A stretch of 64,000 nt of DNA from Rhinopomastus cyanomelas (GCA_013400115.1 VXBP01002567.1:1-64000), one strand, 5' to 3'. Counted from the stretch's first letter, positions 1-12,517 are shown. Numbers and translations: made by a program. Notes: generated by a model not told the origin, from the sequence alone.

Positions 1-39
1 GCAGCAGATACTGAGCATTGTCCTCCTCCTCTTCACTTG

Positions 40-313
40 GTGACGATGCCTCCATGCTCAGACTGGAGGGTACAACACAGCCATCAGGTCTGCAAGAGAC
101 TCCAGCCTTAGAGTTTTGCTCTCATGGAGTCAGAGAATCATTCAGGTTGGAAGAGACCCTTGAGATCATCAGGTCCAANTGTGGTGACGATGCCTCCATG
201 CTCAGGCTGGAGGGTACTACAGGTCTGCAAGAGACTCCAGCCTTGGAGTTTTGCTCTCATGGAGTCAGAGAATCATTCAGGTTGGAAGAGACCCTTGAGA
301 TCATCAGGTCCAA
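40..313. repeat. Near-identical direct duplication flanking an unresolved base
   Basis: Positions 40-178 and 184-313 are almost the same sequence: both start GTGACGATGCCTCCATGC and end ATCATCAGGTCCAA. They differ by a few substitutions and about 9 bases present only in the first copy. The second half of each copy is a minus-strand CR1 tail (TTCAGGTTGGAAGAGACCC). The only base between them that cannot be read is the n at 179. This looks either like a true tandem duplication or like two haplotype versions of the same contig end left on both sides of a gap. Confidence 0.8.
179..179. other. Unresolved base, probably a collapsed assembly gap
   Basis: A single n sits between two near-identical copies of the same segment. 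The real gap length is unknown. Confidence 0.7.
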
Positions 314-1449
314 CCCTTAACCCTTCCTGGCAGTGGAGGTGAGCAGCTGAGGAAAGCTCCTTCACTGTCTGCTGTAGCAGTACTGGCTTATTCTGTGACA
401 GGTGGATGAGTGGCCGAGGTGTCTGCAGCCTGGCACTGCTGGAGGACACTTGATGGGGAGCAGGCAGGGCTGGTGTGTGTTTGGGCAGCAGCAGGAGCAC
501 TCTGGCATCAGAGGTCTCCACCTTTGTGGGTGGAGAAGCAGGACATGAGCTTTCAGCTCACAGCTTCGCTCTTCCTGCTGTGAGGGAAAACCCACTGCAG
601 GTCTCTGTTGGTTCTGTAACCGTGCTGACTCCTTTCCACGGGCCAGCCCAGGCTCTAACCAGCTGCCAGGGTTTCCAGTGTGATGACAGTTATAACCAAC
701 GTGATGAAGGCACTTCCCCTCTCAGTGGAAAACCCACCTCTGCCCTCACCAGAAAGCAGGGGCTGCGTCTCCGGTGTCACAGGCACTTCCTCCGTGCAGC
801 TGCATTTTTCAGATGCCTCAAGTTTCTAAATGTGATTTGGCTTGTGGTCAGTTTAATTCCTAAAAAACAGTGTGTGGGCAGGTTCTGCCTCTGCTCTGCC
901 CCCTCTGTTCTGTGGGGCCATGGAAAAGGGGAGCAGGACACAGAGACAAGCCCAGATGTCAAACTGGAAAATTCCTTATCAAGTGCCTCAGGCAAAAGGG
1001 AGGGGGGTTGTGGGTTTTGGAGGTCCCAGGTGATTATTTTGATGTAAGAATCATCTTTTGTGGCCGTGTGGGAAGTGGAGGGGGGTGTGAAGTATAAATA
1101 ATCACTTATAAGCAACTGAGAGGCTAATGTGAGGTGTGTGGTGGCACATGCCAGCTCCCAGCTGACTCTGAGCTGGTGTGCCAGCTCCATTCCACGTTGC
1201 TTCTCCTCACTTCAGCATTTGTTCTGAACACCTCCTCACTCCTGAAGTGCGAGGAGATGGCAGCAGGTGCTGTGCAAGGAAGTCAGGGTGAAGAAAGCAG
1301 AGGTGGATGGCGAGTTGGCTCTTTGTGGGGTGGCATCTTGTGTGGTGCCCAGAGGTACCTGCAGCACCTTCTTCCCTCATCACCACTTCTTCCTGCCGTT
1401 GGTGCTGGGGCCACTGAGCTGAGACACCTCATCCAATATTGATGTTGGA

Positions 1450-1921
1450 GTCCTCAACACAAGAGAGACGTGGAACTGTTAGAGTGAGTCCAGAGGAGGC
1501 CACAAGGATGATCAGAGGGGCTGTGAAGACAGGCTGAGGGAATTGGGGCTGTTCAGCTTGGAGAAGAGAAAGATCCAGGGGAACCATAGAGCAGCTTCCA
1601 GTACCTGAAGGGGGGCACAGGAAAGCTGGAGAGGGACTTTTTCTGAAGGACTCTAGTGACAGGACAAGGGGGATTGTTTCAAGATAAAAGAGGGCAGATT
1701 CAGACTGGATATGAAGACGAAGTTCCTCCCTATGAGGGTGCTGAGGCCCTGGAACAGGTTGGCCAAGGAGGCTGTGGCTGCTCCATCCCTGGCCAGGTTG
1801 GATGGGGCTCTGGGCAACCTGCTCTGGTGAGAGGTGGCCCTGTCCATGGCAGGTTGTCAGAGCTAGGTGATCTCTGAGGTCCCTTCCAACCTAAAGCATT
1901 CTGTGGCTCTGTGATTCTGTG
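1450..1921 (+). mobile_element. CR1 LINE, 3' fragment
   Basis: CR1 is the dominant non-LTR retrotransposon of birds; nearly all copies are 5'-truncated and keep only the end of ORF2 and the 3' tail. This one runs from the C-terminal ORF2 part (GGCTGAGGGAATTGGGGCTG, GAGAAGAG) through the GGAACAGGTTGGCC block to a tail reading CATTCTGTGGCTCTGTGATTC. It diverges from the commonest copies in the window and looks like an older subfamily. Confidence 0.88.
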
Positions 1922-3479
1922 CAGCCTGCTGGCTGGGGTCTTTGGTTTGGAAGGCTGGAGTATCTACAGGCAGTTACAGTGAGCTCCCAGGTCAGAGCAG
2001 AGTGCTCCCAGCTGCTACCCTGGACATGCTCCCCTGCTGCAGAGCTGGGAAGGGCATCATCCACCACCACTCACTGAAGTGGAAATAACATTTAACCTCT
2101 CCCAGCTCTAGGCACTGTCTGAGCTGGTTGCAGCAGAGGGAGTGGTGAGAGGAGGAGGACACTCAGGCCATGCAGAGCCTGTGGGGAGCAGCAGTGTCGA
2201 AGTACAACCTCCGGGCCGTCGTGGTGGCTGCGATGGAGAGCTGCATTAGAGTGCACTCGAGCATAAAGCACAGACATGGTGAGGGCTGCTGAAGGTCTGT
2301 GGTCCTTTGAGGCTGTCCTGAAGGGTGGTGGACTGGAACGGTGGAGAGGATGCTTGTCTTGGCCATTCTCAAGGTGGCACCTTGTCCCTGATGCTGCACA
2401 GCTGTCATGTCCAGATGTTTCTGCACTGCTGAGCCACAGAGTGTGGGGAGAGGAGCTGCAAATCAAAACAAGAGGTCCCAGAGGTGGGTGGAGTGGCTCC
2501 CTGCACGGACACGTGGCATTTGCTGCCTAGAGGGTCCTTTGTGGCGACTGGCTTGCAGGAGCAGCTCCCACCCCAACGACAGGAGCTGCTGTTGTTTGTG
2601 TTAGCTGCGAGGTGAGCTGTGTTCCCTTCAGTTAACCAACAGAGGACTGAAGCCCCCAAAGGACTGAGTCACCTTCCAGCAGCACTGGAGGTGCCCTGCT
2701 TTCTCATGCTGTTAGTGAGAGAGCTGCATCCCTGCAGGTACCTGCTGCCCCTCTCACCCTGGCCACCACTCCAGGAAGCCTCAGAGCTCCCACCTTCTGG
2801 TACTTCATCCTACAAGTGGAATTTGGTTGGGTCAGGAGCAGCATGTTGCATGAAGCAGTGTTTCTTCAGAGGTTTAACCATGCAGATCCTTATGACTGCT
2901 GAGCCAGAACGTCACACACAGCTCAGGGTCTGATGACCTTGGACGTGGCTCCTACCAAAGGGCTTCATGCCAGCAGAGCAACGGCCACAAGCCTGGGGTT
3001 TGCTGGGACCTGCACTGATGTGGAGGAGACTTCATTGAGCAGGGTATGAGTCTTGCAGTTTTACTCATGTAGATGTATCCCCCACATTTTCTTTCTCCCC
3101 AACCCTTAGCTGTGGTGGTGATGATGACTGTACAAACCCTCTTAGGAGCCATCCGCAGGCAGCTCCTCCTGCGCTCCCCTTGCACCTCCCTGGAATAAAC
3201 CCAACCTTGTAATTTGCAAAGGCACTTTCTAAAGAGGTCCTAATTAGTGTCTATAAATTGCTTTCTTTAACCTTTCCAGGCTGATGTGATCTGCTCCCTT
3301 GTTACTAAAAACCTTTTATGAGGTGCCTTAATTTTCCACCCACATTATTAGTCTCCTGAAGCTTTTTACTTGGGGTTCCTGTGTCCAAGGCTCCGAGAAA
3401 ATGCATTTATCTGGCTGAAGATTTTTCTCCTGGGTTTTGTGCCCTCTGAAGGGCTCTGAGAGAAAAAAATATCTCTTAT

Positions 3480-3980
3480 CTCCAGCAGTCTGGGAGTACT
3501 GGGGGCAGTTCTGGGCTCCTCGCTTCAAGAGAGAGATTGAGATACTGAAGCAGGTCCGGAGGAGCAATGAGGCTGGGGAAAGGACTGGAAGGAAAGTCTG
3601 ATAAGGAGAGACTGAGGGAACTGGGGGTGTTTAGCCTGGAGGAAAGTCGGGGGGATCTTATCACTCTCTACAGCTGCCTGAAGGGAGGTTGTTGTCAGAT
3701 GGGGGTCAGGCAACTAGTGACAGGACAAGAAGGCAGGGTCTGAAGCTGCCAGGGAAGGGTTAGGTTGGATGTTAGAAAGCACTTCCTCAGGGAAAGGGTG
3801 ACCAGAGCCTGGACTGGACTGCCCAGGGCAGTGGTGGAGTCCCCATGCCTGGAGGTGTTGAAGGACAGCCTGGCTGTGGCCCTTAGTGCCCTGGTCTGGT
3901 TGATGGGGTGATGCTAGATCCTGGGCTGGGCTGAATGAGCCCAGAGGTCGTTTCCATCCTCATTAATTCTCTCTGAGTGT
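3480..3980 (+). mobile_element. CR1 LINE, 3' fragment of a divergent subfamily
   Basis: The ORF2 C-terminal part is recognisable (AGACTGAGGGAACTGGGGGT, TTTAGCCTGGAGGAAAGT, CTGCCCAGGGCAGTGGTGGA). The end (GATGCTAGATCCTGGGCTGG) differs from the main CR1 copies here, so this is a separate and older subfamily. Confidence 0.85.
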
Positions 3981-5124
3981 GTGTCCTGAGTACTTGGGGG
4001 TGGATTTGAGTCAGAAATGAAAAGCTTCTGATCGATAACCAGGCTGTTTCTTGAGTTTCAAGCTCCGTAGGTGTGGAGGTGGAAGCCGTCCTCTTTGGGA
4101 AGCCGCTCGTGGGGAGCCCTTGGCAGTGCTGGGCTCTGTTAATTTTGTTAATGGTGGTGGCTGTGCCTTCCAAAAGCAGAGTCACTTCTTTGGCCACGTT
4201 AAACTGGGGTTCTTCATGCAGTCTGGATGTGATGCCAGCGTGGGGTGGCTTGCATATGGCAGCTAACTAAATGGCATCTGTGAGCACAAGCAATATTGAA
4301 TTCGCAGCTCTCTCTGTTGTCATAACAAGTAAATGACTTCTTTCTCCTGACTTCCTGGAATTTCAATCAAGTGGGAAAATCATTTCCCTTTCCAAAAGAG
4401 CTTGAAGTGCCAACTGTTCTGTTTGGAGGGGAACACTGCAAGTCCACCTCATCTTTTTTGGGGATGAGACATCACCCCTTCCCACCTCTGGGGTAAACAC
4501 CTAATGATTCTGTGATTATTTTCTTTCTTTAAAGCAAAAAATGTGATCAGAAATAACGTTACTTTTAGGACAACAAGACGTTGCTGCCACAGCCCAGCCA
4601 GCTCCTCACTCACTGGGGGCTGTGACATGGTTGTTCCTTGCAGGTGCACTTCCTGCCTGCCTGGCTGCCTTTCAGGTATGTGCCATCTCCTACGCTCTGA
4701 TTCACTGTGGGCTTAGTCCCCCTCCAATAACCAGAAGCCAGACAGCTGAACTAGCAGCTCTGGCAGGGGCCTCTGCTATCTCATGCAGCAGCCAGCAGCA
4801 GCCCACAGTGAACTATCATCTGTCTTCCTGCCTTGGCCATGACCTCTGATGGCCAAGGCGCTGCCTCACCACAGTGCTGAGTTGTGGTATCTAATCCACT
4901 TCTGCCAAAAGGATGTAATTTGTTGGCCTGGTCACTCTTGGGAGCTGGCTGGAGGTGCATTTGGGAAAAGACCCCTGACCCAATCCACCAGCAAAAGCAC
5001 AGTCGTGCAGGCAGGTATCATAGAATCTCACTCTTCTTTTTGAATGAATATTGGTGAGAAAACACATGTTGTTGGAAGCAAAGCTTTTGCAGGGCTAAAC
5101 CTCACGTGGCTGCTTTACCCTGAT

Positions 5125-5350
5125 CACAGCATCACAGAACGTTAAGGGTTGGAAGAGACCTTGGTTCAATCCCCCTGCCATAGCAGGATCTCCTAGACCA
5201 ACTCACACAGGAACATACCCAGGTGGGTTTTAAACATCTCCAGGGAAGGAGACTCCACAACCCCCCTGGGCAGCCCCTCCAGTGCTCTGTCACCCTCCCT
5301 GTGAAGAGGTTCCTTCTCATCCTGATGTGGAACCTCCTGCAGTGCTTGGG
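5125..5350 (-). mobile_element. CR1 LINE, 3' fragment
   Basis: Reverse-complement CR1 end: ACAGAACGTTAAGGGTTGGA followed by TCAATCCCCCTGCCATAGCA, then the TTTTAAACATCTCCAGGGAA and GGGCAGCCCCTCCAGTGCTC blocks. Confidence 0.92.
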
Positions 5351-5527
5351 TATAGATTCCAGACAGGAAAAATGTGGCTGCAGGCTTTGCTTTCTGCCTC
5401 TTTTCCTGGTCGAGGAGAACTTGAAAAGCAGATTAGATCTTTTTTTCTTTTTTTATTGTTATTGCAGATTTAAATGCATTTGATTCTGGATTTGGGCCAG
5501 CTCAGCTGGTGTAGATTTCTCCCTCTT

Positions 5528-5615
5528 AGAACCATGGAAAATAGTAGCTGAGAGAGCCTTGGAAGGTCATGTAATCCACCTCCAGCCCCTAGGCAGGATC
5601 AACTGTATCTGAAAT
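5528..5615 (-). mobile_element. Old CR1 tail remnant
   Basis: Degraded reverse CR1 end (GAGAGCCTTGGAAGGTCATG, CCACCTCCAGCCCCTAGGCA). Short and diverged. Confidence 0.6.
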
Positions 5616-6183
5616 ACTTGCTAATGAGGTTGGGGTTGGGTGTCTCCTGTATCTATAGGCGTCTCCACAACACAAGAGCACTTCCACCTGTGCACGTGGC
5701 CCTGCTTCTCATTGAGTTTTGGCTGTTTCTCCTTGGTTACGTCTCTTCTCCGCGCCTTTGCTCTGCATTCCAGCCCTGTCTGCTGTGAGTTTTCCAACCC
5801 GTGTCAAGAGCGCTCCGATTCCTTTCTTTACCAGCAGTTGCCATGGCAGCTGGTTCAGGCGGTGCCTCTAAGCCACCACGCAGAGGATGCTCAACGAACC
5901 AGCCGGCTAACTGGTTAATTCTGCCTGCTGCTGCCTTTGCACTCAGGAGCTGAGACGCAGTCGAGCACCCCGAGCTTCGTTTAGTTCATGGAACAAGCTC
6001 CCAGCGAGCGGATGAGGTTTCCACTGAGATCCCTGCAGTTTGCAAAATGTGCAACTGCTCGTTGCTGAGTTTGGCCTCTGGGTTCCCTGGGCAGTGGGAG
6101 ATGGACTGGCTGCAAACCCTGCTCCGGTACGGAGCCAGCTTCTCTGTCGTGTTTATTGGGCTTTATAGGAGTTTGCCTCATCA

Positions 6184-6286
6184 GGGAATCACAGAACCTT
6201 AGGGACTGGAAGGGATCTTGAAAGAACATCCAGTCCAATCCCCCTGCCACAGCAGGATCCCCTAGATCCACTCGCACAGGAACATG
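6184..6286 (-). mobile_element. CR1 LINE, left part of an interrupted copy
   Basis: Reverse CR1 tail ending in CACAGGAACATGG. The expected continuation (CCAGGCAGGTTTTAAATGTC) resumes at about 6798, after an inserted CR1 in the opposite orientation. Confidence 0.9.
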
Positions 6287-6797
6287 GCATCTGGACTACT
6301 GTGTCCAGTTCTGAGCCCCTCAGTTCCAGAACTGCTGGAGAGAGTCCAGCACAGAGCCACAAAGATGATGGAGGGAGGGGAGCATCTCCCTGATGGGGAA
6401 AGGCTGAGGGAGCTGGGGCTCTTCAGCTTGGAGAAACAGAGATTGAGGGGTGACCTCATGAATGTTGATAAATATGGAAAGGGTGAGTGTCAGGAGGGTG
6501 GAGCCAGGCTCTGCTCAGTGTCATCTAGTGATAGGACAAGGGACAATGGGTATCAGCTGGAACATAAGAAGTTCCATATAAATGTGAGAAGGAACCTCTT
6601 CCCAGTGAGGGTGATGGAGCACTAGAAGGGGCTGCCCAGGGAGGTTGTGGAGTCTCCTTCACTGGAGATGTTTAAAATCCACCTGGATGTGTTCCTGTGC
6701 GACTTGGTCTGGGTGATCCTGCTGTGTCTGGGGGATTGGACTGGGGATGATCTTCCAAGGTCCCTTCCAATCCTTAATGTTCTGTGAATCTGTGATG
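6287..6797 (+). mobile_element. CR1 LINE inserted into an older CR1
   Basis: Forward copy from TGTCCAGTTCTGAGCCCCTC through the end of ORF2 to a TTCTGTGAATCTGTGA tail. It splits the reverse copy at 6184-6286 and 6798-6850, so it is the younger insertion. Confidence 0.92.
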
Positions 6798-6850
6798 TCC
6801 AGGCAGGTTTTAAATGTCTCCAGGCCCATCAGTTTGGCCAAGGATTTCAA
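6798..6850 (-). mobile_element. CR1 LINE, right part of the interrupted copy
   Basis: CCAGGCAGGTTTTAAATGTC continues exactly where the 6184-6286 fragment stops, as seen in uninterrupted copies at 48307 and 54594. Confidence 0.82.
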
Positions 6851-8699
6851 GCTAGATCTCAATTCCCTTTTTCCTGATGGCCTCACGTGCTTTGCCTGGT
6901 TTTGCTGTCAGAGTGGTACCAAGGATGAGCCCTGCCTTGGGTGTCAGGGCACCAAGCTCTGAGTTGGACTGAGGAACTTCCAGAGTTTGATTTATGTGCC
7001 TTGACCTGAACTGATAGAAGAAATTCTGCTCATTAAAGAAACCACAGCCCAAGGTTTGTAGGGTTCTGTGACCCTTGAAGGGTCTCTCAAGTCCTAACGT
7101 AGAAACCTGGGGCTGGACAACACACCACGCTTCCAAGGAGAGCGACTTTCAGCCTAGTTAGGAGGTCAAAGCCTGTGACTCTCCAACTTTTTAGACCTGA
7201 TTTATTTTTTCACTTCAGGTCCTGATAGTTGTCTTTAATTAGCAGGGCTGGAGCAGGGCTTGTCGGGAACTTAAATGGATTTTAATTTTAATTAGGATTT
7301 TGTTTTCGGAGTCTGAAATAGCAGGTGTTAGAGCCAGAGCTCCGGTGAAGGACAGTCGTGGTGAACCTGCTGTGACACCCTCCTGTCTGTCAGGCACTTG
7401 ATGATGGGCTTTTCATTCCTTCTAAACCTGATGTTGTCAAATCAGTGATGCAAGTCCTGAACACGATAGGAACCTCCAGTCTGGGCTGAAACCAACCACC
7501 TTCCATCCTACTGCTGGATGCCAAAACCACAGCGTGTCTGGCCTGGTGGGTGACAGCAGGTCGTGGACTGGTGCTGCAAGTCCATTTTGCTTTTATTGGA
7601 AGGGCTGATGGGTTTACAATTTCATCTTAAAGGACGTTTAAGCAGGATTCCCTGTGTGCTTTCAGAGTAATTTTGCTCTCTAGAACCAATCCTGCTGCGA
7701 ACAAGTGGCTGCTCTGCCCCATGACCCAAATTACTCTTGTCCGTGGCAATGTTCCATTGCTCTTTGGAGCGAGGAGAGCTGCGTGGATTCAGGGTCATCG
7801 CTGCCTTGTGTCATTGTCTTGGCTCCAAGGTTTGTCAGGTACTCGGCAACGGGAACCTTTGCAGCCCTGACCTTCCCAGTCGTCCTGAGGGGAACAAGAA
7901 AACAGGAGCATTTCTTACTTCTCGTACCTTCTCGTACTCTTCTGGAAGGAGGGCAGGATCTGCTGACCGATGTCCTCCCGCAAAACGGGGCTGACAGCTT
8001 GCGTTGCAGCTAGAGGCACGGGAGCCGTGCCGGCGCGGAGCGAGGGCGGCAGGACAGCGGTCTGGCCATCTGGCTTTGCTCAGTCCTTCCCTTCAAAAGC
8101 TTCCAGAGACATGCTGCTCATTCAGCCTTCCTTGGCCAAGCCCTGGAAGGAGCACATTCAGCACGTTCACTGGCCTGGGGCTTCGTGTGAAGCCCTGAGA
8201 GGTTTGGCAGAGACCTCTGCAGGTGGCTGACGTCAGTTGGGTTGGTCGCCTAACGCGCTGTGCGGTTCTTCTGACGAATTCTCAGCTCCTTCTGCTGGGT
8301 GCTGCTGTGAAGACCACCCCGGCCATCGCTCCTGCCTTGCGCTAGTAAAATGTACTGACGCGGCGTTTTGCCACCCCTCGGCTCCAGGAGGTCCCAGTGG
8401 CAGTGGAAGCCTCTCAACTCTTCATGGTGGGGTGGAGGGGTTCCCCACCCTCCTCCTTCCCATCCCACAGGAAGGGGCTGTGGGTTTTCCAGCTGTGGAA
8501 GGGGACAGAAATGAAGGATCGTCGGCTGCCAGCTGTCTGTGCCCTTGTGGAAAGAAGGTCTTCCATGGAGCATGGTGGGGGTAGATCCTAAGCTGCCACA
8601 GCTGGGATGCTGGAGAGGGCTTCAAAACCTGGTTTGAGGGGTTAAGGAACCCTGTTGGTCTGTAACTGGGATGTGAAAGCAATGGTCTTGCAGTTTTGT

Positions 8700-8898
8700 T
8701 CTGTCCTAAAGCACTGGTCAGGCACTGGAATGGGCTTCCCAGGGAGGTGGTTGAGTTGCCAACCCTGGATGTGTTTAAGGACTGTTTGGTTGAGATGTTG
8801 AGGGATGTGGTTTAGGGGTGAACTTGTAAGGTAGGGTAGATGGTTGGACTCGATGATCCCAGGGGTCTTTTCCAACTAGAGTGATTCTCTGGTTCTAT
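8700..8898 (+). mobile_element. CR1 LINE, 3' fragment
   Basis: Contains GGGCTTCCCAGGGAGGTGGT and GGTTGGACTCGATGATCCCA, ending TGATTCTCTGGTTCTATGA. This is a different CR1 subfamily from most neighbours. Confidence 0.82.
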
Positions 8899-9796
8899 GA
8901 AAGCAGTTTCTGTGTCAGACCTCCATGAGATCCATGGCCAGGGCAGCCTTTGCTGAGGCTGCTGGTGGAGGCAGCTTTTCATGCTGCCACCAGCCCTGAG
9001 CAGTAAGGTGTCCCCATGGGCTTCTGTGCAGCTTATCAACCCCCAGCTTGCTGCAAAGACACTTGCACTGGCTGCTCCTGGTGTTGATGGGAAGCCTGGC
9101 AGCTGTATGGTGCATGGAGCTCCCCGGTGGCTGAGATGGGCTGAACCACGAGCCCCGCGCCGGCAGAGCGGCTCTGACCTGCCCAGAATCGGGACAAGCA
9201 GCCTGATGTAGGGGATAAGCGTGCTGCCACGAGGCAGCAAGCATCACTTGCTCTATTTAATTAAGCAGAGGGGGCTTTTCATGGCCCATTTTTTTCCCGG
9301 ACAGCTGCTTAGCTGAGAAACTAAGCTGTGGGGAGGGCCACTGTCCTTGTTTTAAAGGGTCTACCCTTAGCCTGCAAATCTGGGCCAGATCCACTGGTAC
9401 ACGCTGGCTGCTTCGTGCGACCCCAGTAAGGAAAGCAGCTGTAAATGTCACTTTAGAGCTGTTCTGCTTTGCTCAACCAATCTGGATCAGTGTCTCTCTC
9501 CTTCCTAATCAGGTTAGTTTTCTTTTGATCTCTGCCTGTTAGGAGAAACTAAACTAATTTAGCTACTTCCATCTATTTTCCATTTGCCTGATGGCTCTTT
9601 CCGCAGAGCTGTGTTGGCTCTACATTAATTACAGCTGAGTTGTCTGATGCTGGAGCAGGTGATGCTGGGCTGGAACTTGATAAATCTTTGCCAATACTCA
9701 TGGGGAATTATTTTGCTGGATGTTTGTTTCATTCTTGGACAGAGTTGGTTTAAGAGGAAGAGGAGTGCTGCTGGCCATCAGAAAGAGACCACTGAA

Positions 9797-9980
9797 TTGT
9801 CTGGGTGATCCTGCTGTGTCTAGGTGACCCTGCTGTGGCAGGGGGATTGGACTGGATGATCTTTCAAGGTCCCTTCCAATCCCTAATGACTGGATCTAGG
9901 TGATTCTGCTGTGTCAGGGGGATTGGACTAGATGATCTTTCCGGGTCCCTTCCAATCCCTAGTGTTCTGTGATTCTGTGT
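9797..9980 (+). mobile_element. CR1 LINE, two tails in tandem
   Basis: Two successive copies of the 3' end (GGGGGATTGGACTGGATGAT, then GGGGGATTGGACTAGATGAT), each followed by CCCTTCCAATCCCTA. Either two insertions or a local duplication of the tail. Confidence 0.87.
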
Positions 9981-10111
9981 GCTCTGTCTTAGGGAAGTCT
10001 GGGGGTTTGGTGCTCTCAGTAGTGGTGATGTCAGCTACAGCATAGAGAGGGTTAAAGTCTGTGGTGTCTTGCAACTGAAATAACCTCTTTTGAACCTCAG
10101 TTCAAGAAGGA

Positions 10112-10568
10112 CAGGGAACTGCTTGAAACAGCCCAGCACAGAGCCACGAGGATGGTGAAGGGAGCGTGGAGCATCTCTCCTGTGAGGAAAGGCTGAGGGA
10201 GCTGGGTCTCTTCAGCTTGAAGAAGAAGAGGCTGTGGGGTGCCCTCATCAATGTTTATAAATTACTAGAGGGTGGGTGTGTGGAGGACGGAGCCAGGCTC
10301 TGCTCAGGGGTGTCCAGAGGTAGGGTAAGGGGTAGCAAGTACAAGCTGGAGCAGAGGAGATTCCATATGAACATCAGGAAAAACTCTTTCACTGTAATGG
10401 TGGCAGAGCCCTGGCACAGGCTGCCCAGGGAGGTTGTGGAGCCTCCTTCTCTGGAGACTTTCAAAACCTTCCTGGACGCAGACCTGATCTAGGTGGTCCT
10501 GCTCTGGCAGAGGGGTTGGACTAGATGATCTCTAGAGGTCTGTTCCAACCCCTCACATGCTGTGATGG
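10112..10568 (+). mobile_element. CR1 LINE, 3' fragment
   Basis: Forward copy from CAGCCCAGCACAGAGCCACG to CCCCTCACATGCTGTGATGG. The internal frame from 10166 still reads for 108 codons as the ORF2 C-terminus, but the element is truncated. Confidence 0.92.
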
Positions 10569-11420
10569 TTTTTAGGAGCACAAAAGCATCGGCCATGCAG
10601 GATGCCACTAAATCAGGGCAGATCCTCCTTCCTTGTCACTTCCACAGGCACTGTGAGACCAGACGACAAAAGCCAGGGGAGTTCTCAGCGCTACTGCCTG
10701 GCTCCGGGGCTTGGCCGCGGCGCTGAGCTTCCCGTGACTCAGCGCGGCAGCGAAGCACCGGCTTCCTCCAAAACCACCCTGGTTCCACAAAGCTGCTGGT
10801 GTGATCCTGAAGTCGATCAGGTTTTTAACGTGTTCTCCTCCGCTGCAGTTGTGTGTGATGTGTCCAACGCATCTCGCAGTGCTCCCGCGGTCTTTGTCGC
10901 CCCTGAACTGACTGCAAGAGGCGAAGAGGCATCCTCCGAGATGCTCACGTAGCCCTTTCCTGGCTCTGGGCTGGCTCTGTTTTCCTCTGGTGATAAGCTG
11001 AGCAGGGTTCAGCACTTCTTATCGAGCAGTTTGTATTGGGAAGGGGAAGCGTTAGCTGTGAGGTTCCGATAGCGTAAAACCCGGAACCCTCTAACGCTCT
11101 AAGTTCTTCAAGGGGCTCTCTTTATTTACAGCAGGATGGCTTCACCTATCCTTCATGCCAACCACAGCAACTGTGCCCTTCCTGTACCCAGGGGACATAA
11201 ATATTCATCACATTTATTGGAAAACCCGTGTGCACGCGTTCCGTTTTCCAGGACTAATTAGAATATCTGCATAGTCATTGCACAAACCCCAGAGGGCTCG
11301 CAAAGTCCTTTCAGGGGCCTCTTAGAAGGTCTCCCATGGGCTCTAGTGGCATCTGATGATGGTCATTTTTAGGGTTGAACTTTTAGAGTGTCTTCTCTGA
11401 GAATGGGTCAGGAGTTGGAT

Positions 11421-11884
11421 TCACAGAATCATTAGGAAGGGACCTTGAAGGATTATCCAGCTCAATTCCCCTGCCACAGCAGGATCACCTAGACCAAGTC
11501 ACACAGGAACACATCCAGGCGGGTCTTAAACAGTGGACTCCAGTGGACTTAAACATCTCCAGTGAAGGAGACTCCATAACCCCCCTGGGCGCCCTGTTCC
11601 ATGGCTCTGTCACCCTCACTGGGAAGAAGGTCCTTCTCAGATTGATGTGGAACCTCCTCTGTTCCAGCGGACACCCATTGCCCCTCATCCTATCACTAGA
11701 TGACACTGAGCAGAGCCTGGCTCCATCCTCCTGACACCCACCCTTCACATATTTATAGACATCAATGAGGTCACCCCTCAGTCTCCTCTTCTCCAAGCTC
11801 AAGACACCCAGCTCCCTCAGCCTCTCCTCATAAGGGAGGTGCTCCACCTCCTTCACCACCCTCGTTGCCCTACGCTGGACTGTT
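11421..11884 (-). mobile_element. CR1 LINE, 3' fragment
   Basis: Reverse copy from the tail (CACAGAATCATTAGGAAGGG) to CCTACGCTGGACTGTTCTAA. A minus-strand reading frame of about 124 codons at 11485-11859 is the ORF2 C-terminus. A short local duplication (CAGTGGACTCCAGTGGACTT) lies near 11531. Confidence 0.92.
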
Positions 11885-11987
11885 CTAACAGCACTGAACT
11901 GCTAGTTGAGGAGCAGCTAACTCAACCATCATGCCTTTGCCTTCATCTTACCTGCAGAGCTATTTTCTATTAAAAATACAAAGCAAA

Positions 11988-12034
11988 TCATAGAATCATT
12001 AGAGATTGGACCTTGAAAGATCATCCTCAGCAAT
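11988..12034 (-). mobile_element. CR1 tail remnant
   Basis: Only the last ~45 bases of a reverse CR1 (ATCATAGAATCATTAGAGAT). Confidence 0.7.
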
Positions 12035-12517
12035 GTCTGTGCTTGTGAGCCTTTGTGCTTGTGGAATGTGAGGGGCTGCTGCTTCTTGTTTCTCTCCTTC
12101 GCAGCGAACTGATGGCTGCCTGTTAACAGTTAACTGAGCAGCCAGCTGACTGGGGCTGCTTCTGACTGCAAAGCTCAAGGCTCCTCAGGTCCCTTATCTC
12201 TTCATGCATGCCCAAAGGTTCCAAAGCACAAACTGAGCACCACGGAACGGAATTTTCCATCTTTCAGCCTTTGTTGGAGGCGTTAGTACCCCGTGTGACG
12301 GGGGCACGCGGGAGCTGATCCAGGAATGTGGCTAAATAGTGGGTCAGCGTAGCCTGGCCTCTGCATTTCACTGCTGGCTTAGTCCTGGGGGATGTGCTTC
12401 ATCACCTACAAATCTCTCCTTCCCAAACATCAGGAAGGAAGGGATTCACAGCCAGAGAGATGGGGAAACTTTGTCATTCAGATTTGAACTGCCATCTGAA
12501 GAAACTCCTTAGTTTCA

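Noticed and set aside
11485..11859. 124-codon minus-strand frame
   Set aside because: ORF2 end of the reverse CR1 at 11421-11884.
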